This document shows positions 1-8,089 of a stretch of 24,285 nt of DNA, piece after piece. Source of the stretch: Treponema sp. (lineage in GTDB: Bacteria; Spirochaetota; Spirochaetia; Treponematales; Treponemataceae); NCBI GenBank assembly GCA_016297805.1, contig JAEDFX010000027.1:1-24285 (forward strand), written 5' to 3'. Each line of letters starts with the position of its first letter. The first letter of the stretch is position 1. A program made the translations under genes and the position numbers. Below the pieces are notes generated by a model. The model ran no database searches. It was given only the letters and a program-made list of their open reading frames with translations, and was not told where the DNA came from.

Positions 1-30
1 TTTGAAGGCATTTGTAAACTTGTTGATTAA
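1..30 (+). CDS. Possible C-terminal tail of an upstream gene (partial)
   Basis: Frame 1 is open from the first base and ends at a TAA at 28-30, reading FEGICKLVD. Nine residues cannot identify a family. It is listed because the following bases (63-129) form a strong hairpin, which would suit the 3' end of a plus-strand gene. It could equally be noncoding. Confidence 0.25.
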   Translation, partial: FEGICKLVD

Positions 31-62
31 ATAGTAAAAGCTGATTCACAAGCTTATTTTAG

Positions 63-129
63 TCACGGATTATACGGATGATGCGGATTTTTTTTACTAA
101 TTTATCCGTATAATCTGTGTCATCCGTGA
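63..129. repeat. Long imperfect inverted repeat, likely dispersed palindromic element
   Basis: The arms 63-88 and 104-129 pair over 26 positions with two mismatches and three G-T pairs, around a 15-base T-rich loop. Each arm is built of repeated CGGAT/ATCCGT-type units, for example CACGGAT at 64-70 and ATCCGTGA at 122-129. From memory, similar CACGGATTA/ATCTGTGT palindromes occur as dispersed intergenic repeats in several bacterial phyla; no search was possible. It may also end transcripts of the upstream gene, although no clear T-run follows the right arm. Confidence 0.7.
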
Positions 130-133
130 GTAT

Positions 134-305
134 TTATTCTGATACATAGTTCTTGTCTTCTGAGAATCCAATAATCTGATTTACAATTCTGCTACCTTTG
201 TTTGTGTGCAGCATCATCACCCTCTGCAAACCATGTTGCCAAATCCGTTATATTAAATACCAAGATAGCAAGACATGCATACATAAAATAAAAGACTTTT
301 GGCAT
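134..305 (-). pseudogene. Possible broken small membrane-protein gene
   Basis: On the minus strand an ATG at 305 opens a 37-codon frame starting MPKVFYFMYACLAILVF, a plausible membrane segment, and stops at 192-194. A second frame, shifted by one, overlaps it and continues as NKGSRIVNQIIGFSEDKN to a TAA at 134-136. Joined, they could be one short membrane protein broken by a frameshift. No ribosome-binding site is evident and I recognise no family. It could be a chance reading of AT-rich DNA. Confidence 0.25.
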
Positions 306-372
306 ATTATCTATTGTTTCATGAGTTTAGATAATTAGAAACGTTTAATATATTTGTATTTTATGCAGAAAT

Positions 373-394
373 ATTGTATATTTATTGTATATTT
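373..394. promoter_or_regulatory. Tandem 11-base repeat upstream of argR
   Basis: ATTGTATATTT occurs twice head to tail (373-383 and 384-394), 26 bases before the argR start at 420. A spacing of 11 bases is one helical turn, as for protein-binding half-sites. Many arginine repressors control their own genes, so this could be an ArgR site, but it does not match the palindromic ARG box well. AT-rich promoter sequence is an alternative. Confidence 0.3.
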
Positions 395-419
395 ATGCAT
401 TTTTAGGGGCATTTATACA

Positions 420-890
420 ATGAAAGAACGTCAGGCACGCTTAAAGGCTATAAAGACATTAATAAAAAATAATATTATAGAAAGTCAGGATGATTTGCTG
501 GATCTTCTTTTGAAAGAAGGTTTCGAAGTTACACAGGCAACCTTAAGCCGTGATTTAAAGCTTCTGAAGGTTGGTAAGGTTCCAGATGGTAAGTCTGGAT
601 ATATGTATGCTCTTCCTGGCGAAGATGAAAATGCTGAGTCTGAAGCAATTTACGTTCAGGATTTTTTACGGGGTTATATCAGTATAGATTATAGTGGAAA
701 TATTGTTGTGATAAAAACTTTTCCAGGACATGCTAATACAGTTTGTAATGCAATTGATAATTTGAATCTTGATGAGGTTTTAGGAACAGTTGCAGGGGAT
801 AACTGTATGTTTGCCTGTTTGCGTGAAGGTGTAACAGGGGAAGAGTTTCTTACAAAATTGAAAAAGCATATTCCAGGGATTGATGATTAA
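420..890 (+). CDS. argR: Arginine repressor ArgR
   Basis: This is a 156-residue protein of the usual family length. It encodes the hexameric arginine-responsive regulator of arginine biosynthesis and catabolism genes. The N-terminal winged helix (about 1-70) carries the recognition helix TQATLSRDLKLLKVGK, and the C-terminal half holds the oligomerisation and arginine-binding domain with the signature GTVAGDN. An upstream TTG at 354 would add 22 residues rich in C, I and Y that are not part of the family; the ATG at 420 is chosen because AGGGG lies just upstream and the protein then begins MKERQARL as expected. The second aspartate of the usual GDD arginine-binding motif is asparagine. The next gene is a threonine synthase homologue with its own apparent promoter, so no operon is implied. 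Confidence 0.93.
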   Translation: MKERQARLKAIKTLIKNNIIESQDDLLDLLLKEGFEVTQATLSRDLKLLKVGKVPDGKSGYMYALPGEDENAESEAIYVQDFLRGYISIDYSGNIVVIKTFPGHANTVCNAIDNLNLDEVLGTVAGDNCMFACLREGVTGEEFLTKLKKHIPGIDD

Positions 891-908
891 CCATAACTTC
901 ATCATTTA

Positions 909-937
909 TTGCTCTAATTACGTATTTGAGTTAAAAT
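909..937 (+). promoter_or_regulatory. Candidate promoter for the threonine synthase homologue
   Basis: TAAAAT at 932-937 lies exactly 6 bases before the ATG at 944, with TTGCTC at 909-914 as a weak -35 after a 17-base spacer. Transcription would start at or next to the start codon, and no Shine-Dalgarno sequence is present. Both points fit a leaderless mRNA. Sequence-only inference. Confidence 0.4.
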
Positions 938-943
938 ATTCGA

Positions 944-2248
944 ATGCAATTTACAAGTACAAGAAATAAAGATTTATCAGTGCTGTTTTCTCAGGCAGTT
1001 AGAGATTGTATTCCTGAGGATGGCGGTGTTTTTGTTCCTTCGTCAATTGAAGATTTGCGACGTTGGATTTATTATATCGACGAAAACACATCATTTTCTT
1101 CTATTGCCGGTTCTTTGACTTCGGCACTTATAAAAGATGAATATTCCCCAATTATTTGTGAGACTATAGCAACAGATGCGTTCCCTGTTGAGCCAACTGT
1201 GCGCCAGCTGGATGATAAGCTTTTTATTATGGAGCCTTATCATAGTTTTACTGGATTTCATAGAGATTATGGTGTTTCTTATCTCTGTTCTTATCTTGAA
1301 AAAACTTTGCAGCTTACTGGTGAAAAGGCTGTTTTCCTTGATTTTACTCATGGAGGTCTTGGTGCTCTTCTGAATAAGGTTTTGAAGGGAAAGAAAAATA
1401 TTAAGGCTGTTCTGGTTTATAGAAAGGGAACTGTTCGTGGAATTGATGATGAAAATCTGGTGTGGAACGGTGGAAATATTTACCCTGTAGAAATGGAAGG
1501 AACAGAGGAAGAAATCAAAACTGAAATTTCAAAAATTTTTGAAGATAGAAATCTTGTTAATGATTACAATCTTACTGTTGCTAATACTACAAATGTTTGC
1601 CGACTGCTCAGTCAGGTTTTCTTCTTTCCGTATACTTTTGCTCAGATTAAGAAAAAGGTTGATGGCGATATTTATTACGCTATGGATGCAGGAAATTATG
1701 GTACTTTAATGGCCGGTCTTTACAGCTGGCGTTTTGCTTTACCTGTAAGTGGTTTTTATGTGCCTAGTACAGCAGCTCTTTACAGAAGTCCTGATGGTTC
1801 TCCTGTTGTTTTAGATTCTATTGTTGAATTAAAAAAACGTGGTGGAATTAATCCTATTGCACCAGCCAATATTGAACGTTTGGAAGCTTTCTTTGAAAAT
1901 AATGAACTTATGATGCGAAACTTTGTTTTTCCTGTTGATATTTCTGAAAAGCAGCGGGAAAAGGCGGCAAAGGAGCTTTATATGAAGTACGGCATCTTTG
2001 CGGATAAGGAAACTGCCAGTGCATATGCAGTTATTCAGGAAGCAGGGGACGAGGTTTTCGAAGATGAAGGTTCTTTTGTTTTAATGGCAAATAATCATCC
2101 TTCTTTGTCATCAGAATACTGCAGACATGTTATTGGTGAAACTCCAGAAATGCCTGAAAACATAAAAAAAGCGATGCAACCTGTTGAATTGCATCGCCCT
2201 GTCATTGAATCTGCCGAAGATTTAAGAAGTATTCTTGGGGAGTTGTAG
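944..2248 (+). CDS. Threonine synthase homologue lacking the PLP lysine
   Basis: A 434-residue protein homologous along its length to threonine synthase (PLP fold type II), which converts O-phosphohomoserine to threonine. Visible family landmarks are the N-terminal DGGVFVP (26-32), the central NTTNVCRLLSQVFFFPY (214-230) matching the usual NSxNxxRLLxQ segment, the glycine-rich GNYG (250-253), LPVSGFYVPST (266-276) and the C-terminal NNHPSL (383-388) in place of TAHPAKF. The segment that normally reads T-L-A-F-K-D-F-G, with the Schiff-base lysine, reads T-G-F-H-R-D-Y-G (103-110), so residue 107 is arginine. The SGDTG loop is also altered to HGGLG (136-140). Ordinary threonine synthase activity is therefore doubtful. 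It may be a pseudoenzyme with a binding or regulatory role, so I give no symbol. The frame is intact, arguing for maintained function. Confidence 0.85.
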   Translation: MQFTSTRNKDLSVLFSQAVRDCIPEDGGVFVPSSIEDLRRWIYYIDENTSFSSIAGSLTSALIKDEYSPIICETIATDAFPVEPTVRQLDDKLFIMEPYHSFTGFHRDYGVSYLCSYLEKTLQLTGEKAVFLDFTHGGLGALLNKVLKGKKNIKAVLVYRKGTVRGIDDENLVWNGGNIYPVEMEGTEEEIKTEISKIFEDRNLVNDYNLTVANTTNVCRLLSQVFFFPYTFAQIKKKVDGDIYYAMDAGNYGTLMAGLYSWRFALPVSGFYVPSTAALYRSPDGSPVVLDSIVELKKRGGINPIAPANIERLEAFFENNELMMRNFVFPVDISEKQREKAAKELYMKYGIFADKETASAYAVIQEAGDEVFEDEGSFVLMANNHPSLSSEYCRHVIGETPEMPENIKKAMQPVELHRPVIESAEDLRSILGEL

Positions 2249-2249
2249 G

Positions 2250-2270
2250 TTGTGGGGGCAATCCCCACAA
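2250..2270. terminator. GC-rich hairpin after the threonine synthase homologue
   Basis: TTGTGGGG (2250-2257) pairs perfectly with CCCCACAA (2263-2270) around a 5-base loop, two bases after the stop codon. No T-run follows, so it may work with the next hairpin as a double terminator or processing site. Confidence 0.5.
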
Positions 2271-2283
2271 TGACAATTTAGTA

Positions 2284-2306
2284 ATTCCCCGACTTAATCG
2301 GGGAAT
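2284..2306. terminator. Terminator hairpin between convergent genes
   Basis: ATTCCCCGA (2284-2292) pairs with TCGGGGAAT (2298-2306) around a 5-base loop and is followed on the plus strand by T-rich sequence. It sits between the plus-strand threonine synthase homologue and the minus-strand glucan gene and could serve both directions. Confidence 0.6.
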
Positions 2307-2310
2307 CTAT

Positions 2311-5300
2311 TTACTTCTTTTTGGCTGCAGTTTTTTTTGTGCCTGTAGATTTTTTTGCGGTAGTCTTTTTACCGCCCTTCGACGAGCTGGTGTTTGTTGA
2401 CCTGGATTTAGTTTTCTTTTCAGCTGGTGCAAAAGGTTTTACAAGCAATTCACATTTATATGCTGCCTTCAGTTTTGCTGAACAAATCACTTTATACAGT
2501 TTGAATACTTCAGGAAGTTTTGCTGTCTTTGCGTTAAGTGCCATGTACATTATTGCCAGGTTCAGGTTTCCTTCAAGAAGCTCTTTGTTGAACCAGCGGA
2601 TATTATCAAATGTATTTGCACCACTTAGGAGACCGGCGTATTTTCCTTCTGTAAGAAGAGTTGTAAGTTTGTATGCAATGGCCTTCTGGTCTTTTGGCAA
2701 TTTTGAAGAGTCTGCGTAAGATAACAGCAGGAATGATTTCTGGAGAAGGTTGCGCAAATCCTTATTAAGGAATTCACTGAATTTTCTTCCAAAATTCCAT
2801 TTGTGGGCAAAACCATTTTCTGCGTATTCTGCACAAAGTGCCCAGCAAGGAAGAACTGGTCCAAGCTGTTTATTTGACTGAATCAAAAGCTTTGCAAAAT
2901 CCTTATCATCCTTGAGTTTTAACAAAGCCTTCTGCAAATCTGCAGGTTCTTTTGGTTTTGCCATGTTATGTATTTCTACACATTTTTTAATTCTGGTTTT
3001 AAAGAGGCTGTACTGTTTTTCTGGAGATATGAGTTTTACACCCTTAGACAATTCGATTTTTGAAAATTTCTCTGCCATTTTGTAGAACTCAACGCCAGCT
3101 TCTTCTGAATCTTCAAGAATTGCTGCAATTTTTTTTGCATTAACCTTGTGAGCTGCTGGTTTTATGGCTTTCTTTGATTTTGAAGATTTTGTTTCAATAA
3201 CTTCAGGGACTACAGTTTTAAATTCTTCTGCGATTGGCACCAAAGCTTTTTTAGTAAATGTTTCCAATGCAGTGTATAAATCTTTGTAGATTAAATCCTG
3301 CCATGCTGACTCTATATCTTCACAGCCACGGCCGTTTAAGAAATCACAGAGAATTGAATAACGGTGGTCTGCTGCATCTGTTACCTGATGAATGTTCATG
3401 TAAACCTGATATTCAAATCCGTTTAACATTACGAATATACCTTTTTCGCAGATTTCCTTGCTTCGGCGAATATACCACAAGCCAGATTTATGTTCCTGGA
3501 AAATACAGAACTTGTCATCTTCGCCGTTGAGTAAAAGCCCTTCAGAAATTGAACGTGTTTCCAGACGGACTTCATCTCCATTACCGGTTTTTACAGCAAA
3601 TGGGTCAGACTGTTTAATCCATCCGTGAGCCTGATCATATTTATTGTTGTAGAAAACAAGTGTGCGTTCGTTGCCGCAGCCGTTGGAATAGGCAAATACG
3701 TTTTCGTTTACGTTGCCATCCTGCCACAAATCATACAGATAGAAATTTTCTACACCACTGAACAGGTATCGTTTTTTCATCAATGGGAAAATATCGTGCC
3801 AGTGACGGTCTACCAGATACTGACTTGGTTTTTCATCCTTGTAGGCCTTTGTATATTCCATTCCGTATTTTTCTGTAAAGCCTTCAATCTGACCGTGGCC
3901 GAACATTGGAAGTCCTGGCATTGTAATCATAAGAGTACAGCAGCCAAAATATTTATCGCCGTCACCAAACTGTGCAATGGCAGTTTCTTCATCAGGATTG
4001 TTCATAAAGTTTACGTAACGCTTCAGAATCTGTGGGTCAAAGTTGATTGTATTTTTGATTGTGTCACGGTACTTCTGGTTTTCTTCTTTTTTAAGCATGT
4101 TCATAAATGCCGAGTTATAAACACGGTGCATACCAAGAGTACGAACAAAGTAACCTTCCATCATCCAGAAAGCTTCTGCCAAAAGCAAAGTATCAGGGCA
4201 TTCTTTTGCAACCCGATCTACAACTTCACGCCAGAATTCATTTGGAATTGCATCGTTGAACTGCTGAGTGCTTAAACCTGTTTCTGAACGTGTGGCAATG
4301 TCTCCTCCGTGTCCTGGTTCCGGGTACCACAAGCGGCGGATTGATTTTTTAGCAAGAACCATAGCGGCATCAAAGCGGATGATTGGGAAATTCCGTGCTA
4401 CGTGTAAAATTTCCTGCATTACGGCTTCCCGGGCTTCTGGATTCAAGAAGTCAATCTGTGCTGTATCATTCCAAGGGAGACCTGTACCATCATTTCCGTG
4501 GTAAATATATCGTGTGTCACCAGTCTGATTATCCACTCGTTTGAAAACTACAGAACAGTCATTTTTAGAATAATAATGGTCTTCAAGGTAAAGAGAAACG
4601 CGGCTGTCCTGAGAAAGGTTTTCCCCATTGAAGGTGTACTGTGGGAATGGATTGTCTCTGCGTTGAATAAAGCGGTCTGGATGATTAATTACCCATTCAC
4701 CGTCCATACCAGTGTGATTTGGAACCATGTCTGAAGCAAGGCGAATACCACGCTGCCACAAACGCTGACGTAAGTTTGCCAAAGCGTCCCATCCACCAAT
4801 ATTTTCTGCAATTTCGTAGTCGTAAAGGGAATAGGCAGAAGCGGCAGCCTCTGGGTTTCCACAAATCTGTTTAATGCGCTTTGAGGATTTTGAACGTTCC
4901 CAAAGTCCAATGAGCCAAAGTCCAGTAAAGCCTTCGTCCCTCAGGCGGTCAAGCTCTGGGTCTGGAATCTGGTCCAGTCGGGTAATAGGGTAGCCGTACT
5001 GCTTTGTAAGCTGGTCCAGCCATACAAGAACAGTTTTTGCCATAAGAATTACGTTAGGCATCCATTCACTGTCGGCAGAGAAGCGTTCATATTCATTCAT
5101 CAGGTTTTCAAAAGAGTAAGCCTGCATGTCTGGTAAGTCACCGCCGCCAAATCCGTGCCACATTGCTTTTTCTTCTTCCGAAATTGTGTCCATTCCTGCA
5201 AGAATTCGTTTGAGCCATTCACCAAGGAATGTGTCCCAGTATTTCTGAAGGTATTCCAGCTGGCCTCGGAGACTTTCTGGAGCAAATGCTACAGGTTCCC

Positions 5301-5946
5301 GAAGTAAAGTGATAAGGTCGTGGTCAAAGGGTCCAAAAGTTGGCTGACTCTGAGCATATTTCTGAATAACAGCCCAGGTTGCGTCATATAAAGGATTTTT
5401 TGCAACTTCCTTATCTTCAAACATAATCATGAAGGGCTGGAAGGCTGGATTTTCATTTGCAAGATGAAGGAGAATCATTTCTTCCAAAGTCTGCTCGCGG
5501 TTTGAGCGCATAAGACTTGTTCCTACATCCAGGGCTTCACGTTCAAGATATTCCTGAGGAGTGCATTTTTCGTTGTAAACTTCTACAGGAGGAAATTCCT
5601 TTATAAAATCAAGAAGCAAAGAATCAATTTCTTCCTTTGCGTATTCCTTATTTAATTCTGCCAGCAAATCGGTCATAAAAGATGGAACTTTATCACGGCG
5701 GTAAAGCATACAAACGTAATGAAGGATTTCATCAATAAGTCCCATAGCGTTTAACTGTCCTGCCGAAAGCTTTTTGTTTTCTTCACCGCGGCTTTCAAAA
5801 ATGTTGTTTATCAAAAGCTGGAAGCTTCGAACATTTTTAAGATTGGCAAAAACTACATTGCCACTTGAAGCAAAGAGTCCTTTTTCGAAATTACAAAGAT
5901 CGCGGATTTTTTTTGAAATGTGGAATTCGTTGTAAGAAATGTTCAT
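2311..5946 (-). CDS. Large GH13 alpha-amylase-family protein with lysine-rich tail
   Basis: The 1211-residue protein has no signal peptide, so it is probably a cytoplasmic enzyme acting on alpha-1,4-glucans. An unassigned N-terminal region (1-300) precedes a GH13 barrel (about 310-760). The four conserved regions are visible: region I DMVPNH (406-411), region II IIRFDAAM with nucleophile D526, region III LLLAEAF with acid/base E591, and region IV FMNNPDEE with D652. Region IV usually contains NHD; the histidine is proline here. A helical, lysine-rich C-terminal region (about 900-1170) follows, ending in a tail (1177-1211) of repeated K, A, T and S resembling histone H1 or SPKK-type DNA-binding tails. 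The ATG has an AAGGA ribosome-binding site and lies 10 bases after malQ, so the two are one operon. Exact specificity (hydrolase or transferase) cannot be told. Confidence 0.88.
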   Translation of the reverse strand: MNISYNEFHISKKIRDLCNFEKGLFASSGNVVFANLKNVRSFQLLINNIFESRGEENKKLSAGQLNAMGLIDEILHYVCMLYRRDKVPSFMTDLLAELNKEYAKEEIDSLLLDFIKEFPPVEVYNEKCTPQEYLEREALDVGTSLMRSNREQTLEEMILLHLANENPAFQPFMIMFEDKEVAKNPLYDATWAVIQKYAQSQPTFGPFDHDLITLLREPVAFAPESLRGQLEYLQKYWDTFLGEWLKRILAGMDTISEEEKAMWHGFGGGDLPDMQAYSFENLMNEYERFSADSEWMPNVILMAKTVLVWLDQLTKQYGYPITRLDQIPDPELDRLRDEGFTGLWLIGLWERSKSSKRIKQICGNPEAAASAYSLYDYEIAENIGGWDALANLRQRLWQRGIRLASDMVPNHTGMDGEWVINHPDRFIQRRDNPFPQYTFNGENLSQDSRVSLYLEDHYYSKNDCSVVFKRVDNQTGDTRYIYHGNDGTGLPWNDTAQIDFLNPEAREAVMQEILHVARNFPIIRFDAAMVLAKKSIRRLWYPEPGHGGDIATRSETGLSTQQFNDAIPNEFWREVVDRVAKECPDTLLLAEAFWMMEGYFVRTLGMHRVYNSAFMNMLKKEENQKYRDTIKNTINFDPQILKRYVNFMNNPDEETAIAQFGDGDKYFGCCTLMITMPGLPMFGHGQIEGFTEKYGMEYTKAYKDEKPSQYLVDRHWHDIFPLMKKRYLFSGVENFYLYDLWQDGNVNENVFAYSNGCGNERTLVFYNNKYDQAHGWIKQSDPFAVKTGNGDEVRLETRSISEGLLLNGEDDKFCIFQEHKSGLWYIRRSKEICEKGIFVMLNGFEYQVYMNIHQVTDAADHRYSILCDFLNGRGCEDIESAWQDLIYKDLYTALETFTKKALVPIAEEFKTVVPEVIETKSSKSKKAIKPAAHKVNAKKIAAILEDSEEAGVEFYKMAEKFSKIELSKGVKLISPEKQYSLFKTRIKKCVEIHNMAKPKEPADLQKALLKLKDDKDFAKLLIQSNKQLGPVLPCWALCAEYAENGFAHKWNFGRKFSEFLNKDLRNLLQKSFLLLSYADSSKLPKDQKAIAYKLTTLLTEGKYAGLLSGANTFDNIRWFNKELLEGNLNLAIMYMALNAKTAKLPEVFKLYKVICSAKLKAAYKCELLVKPFAPAEKKTKSRSTNTSSSKGGKKTTAKKSTGTKKTAAKKK

Positions 5947-5956
5947 AGGGTATCCT

Positions 5957-8002
5957 TTATTTTCTTTTGCTGATTTTATTTATTTTTTTGATTAAATTAG
6001 TGTCTGAACTAAGTTCTTCAATACTGGCCGGTAAACGATAAGTCCAGTTGAAAGTTGTTACTGTTCCTGGAATATTTATACGTTCATGTGAGGCTTCTTT
6101 GAGCCAGTATTTTTTATTCATAAACAAGTAATCTTGAAGCGGACTTATGTGCCATATACTTGCAGATGAAGATGAAGCGGTCATTATTGCTTCTGCAATT
6201 GTAGGTGTAAATTCTCCGGAAGATATTGTTGATACTCCCAATTCAAGCATGGCAGAATTTTCTGGTGTTGTTATTCCAAAAGTCTCTGGATTTGCTTTTA
6301 CAAAGGCTTCTACAGAAGTTTTTTCATCTGCCCACCACTGGCGGATTGTTGAAGAGTCGTGTACGGAAGTGGTTGTAACTGAAAGAGGTGTGTAGTCATT
6401 GAACGGAATATAAGGCTGTCCCCCTTCGCTCCAGTTTCTGCACCAGCGGACAACTCGTAAGCCCAGAATGTTATGTTTTTCCATTACTGTAGGAACACAT
6501 TCAATGCTTACACCTAAATCTTCACCACAAGGAATCATTTTTACAGAACCTGTAAGAGCGGTGAAAATCTCATCAGCCTGCTTTTTCCAAAGTTTTTCGT
6601 TTTTTGTGTTCACAGTTCCAAAACAGTCTTCAAGAGATTTTTTCTCCTGCTGGTTAAGACTTTGCCATGAGGTAGACTGTGAATAGGTCCACATAGGGAT
6701 ATATTTATTTTTAGTAATTTCGATTAATGTACGGTTCGACCAATAGTCTACCAGCACTTCTTTTATGCGAGGAATATTTTCTTCATTGCACATTTCTGTC
6801 AAATCTGCATCCATAATGGCTTTAGAACCTTTTATTGCTGGATCAAAAAGCCAAAGTTCTTCTTCACCTATGCGGTCGCAGAAGCAGGCAAGAACCTTAT
6901 GGGCTACATCATAATTCCAGGTAATGTCTTCTATTACTTTTGTTGGAATATGAGGCTGACTAAGCCAGCGGATACGGTCATCATCAAATCCAAGTTCGTA
7001 AAGTTCATCTTTTTTTATAAAGGAATATGGTTCTGTGTGACCGTTGAGGGCGTTAACATCTGTAGATGGAATTGCCCAAATTCTGTAGAAACCTAAAATA
7101 TGGTCCAGACGGTATGCATCGTAATATTTTGAGGCAGTTTTTAGCCGGTCTTTCCACCAGCTGTAATCATCTGCTTTAAGATTTTTCCAGTTATAGGTAG
7201 GAAAGCCCCAGTTCTGACCTGTAGGGTTTTCGCCGTCTGCTGGAGAACCTGCCCGTAAGTCCTGATTAAAGAATTGTGGAAATGCCCAAGCATCGCAGGA
7301 ATCTTCATTCATAAGGATTGGCATATCGCCTTTCAGCAAGATTTTATTTTCCTTTATATAAGAAACTGCGTCAGAAAGCTGCTGATCGGCAATCATCTGA
7401 AGCCATGCATAGAAAAGATGTTCTTTTTTGAAGGCCTTTTGATTCCATAGTTCTATGATCTCTTCATCAGATTTTTGCTGGTCATTTTTGTGCCAGGTTT
7501 TCCAGGAAGCCTGCATATAATTCCATTTTAGATTTTTGTAAACAGCGTAAGTTTTTACCCAACTGTTTGCCTTAATCCATTTTGTAAGGAGTTCATCAGG
7601 TTTGCCAGTTTTTCCTGTTTCTGATTCATCGTAAATGAGTTTTAAAAGCTCAATTTTTGTATTCAGAATTCCATCATAATCATAACGGTTGGTGTAGGAA
7701 TGCTTTTTAAGAAAATTATCATATTTTGTTTTGAATTTTTCTGATTTGTATAGATTTTCAAAACCTGTGACTTCATTTAAACGGATATATATTGGATGAA
7801 GAGCAAAGGCCGAAAGTCCACTATATGGAGAACTTTGAGTGCCTGTATCATTTATAGGAAGCAGCTGAATGATAGAAATTCCAGCCTGTTTACAGAAGTC
7901 CGCAAAAGGTTTTAAATCTGGGAATTCACCAATAACTGGATTTTTTTCTGTGTACAAAGCGCCTAGTGGAACTACAACGCCGTTAAGTTTTTCTTTAAGC
8001 AT
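5957..8002 (-). CDS. malQ: 4-alpha-glucanotransferase (GH77, amylomaltase/DPE2-like)
   Basis: A 681-residue GH77 enzyme that transfers maltosyl and longer glucan segments between maltodextrins in the cytoplasm. Near the N-terminus LLPINDTGTQSSPYSGLSAF (47-66) is the family's substrate-binding entry motif. The nucleophile is D300 in YRLDHILGF, the acid/base E494 in IPCGEDLG, and the transition-state aspartate D549 in SVHDSSTIRQWW. It is longer than the roughly 500-residue MalQ of many bacteria; extra sequence around 100-210 fits the DPE2-like type, but no N-terminal starch-binding domain is visible. It is the first gene of a minus-strand pair with the large GH13 protein, implying joint maltodextrin or glycogen turnover. 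Confidence 0.93.
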   Translation of the reverse strand: MLKEKLNGVVVPLGALYTEKNPVIGEFPDLKPFADFCKQAGISIIQLLPINDTGTQSSPYSGLSAFALHPIYIRLNEVTGFENLYKSEKFKTKYDNFLKKHSYTNRYDYDGILNTKIELLKLIYDESETGKTGKPDELLTKWIKANSWVKTYAVYKNLKWNYMQASWKTWHKNDQQKSDEEIIELWNQKAFKKEHLFYAWLQMIADQQLSDAVSYIKENKILLKGDMPILMNEDSCDAWAFPQFFNQDLRAGSPADGENPTGQNWGFPTYNWKNLKADDYSWWKDRLKTASKYYDAYRLDHILGFYRIWAIPSTDVNALNGHTEPYSFIKKDELYELGFDDDRIRWLSQPHIPTKVIEDITWNYDVAHKVLACFCDRIGEEELWLFDPAIKGSKAIMDADLTEMCNEENIPRIKEVLVDYWSNRTLIEITKNKYIPMWTYSQSTSWQSLNQQEKKSLEDCFGTVNTKNEKLWKKQADEIFTALTGSVKMIPCGEDLGVSIECVPTVMEKHNILGLRVVRWCRNWSEGGQPYIPFNDYTPLSVTTTSVHDSSTIRQWWADEKTSVEAFVKANPETFGITTPENSAMLELGVSTISSGEFTPTIAEAIMTASSSSASIWHISPLQDYLFMNKKYWLKEASHERINIPGTVTTFNWTYRLPASIEELSSDTNLIKKINKISKRK

Positions 8003-8013
8003 AGGTGGAATAC

Positions 8014-8019
8014 ATTATA
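8014..8019 (-). promoter_or_regulatory. -10 element for malQ
   Basis: A perfect TATAAT on the minus strand lies 11 bases before the malQ ATG. The leader would be only a few bases long, with no Shine-Dalgarno sequence. No good -35 is seen. Confidence 0.5.
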
Positions 8020-8089
8020 TCACAGTATGGAGAAAATTGAGAAAAAAAATATCCTTCTACGAGTCCTTCGACAGGTTCAGAAATTGTGG

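Noticed and set aside
3625..4275. 216-codon open frame on the plus strand inside the GH13 gene
   Set aside because: It is antisense to the conserved GH13 catalytic core, has no ribosome-binding site and its composition (rich in F, V, C) is that of a shadow frame.
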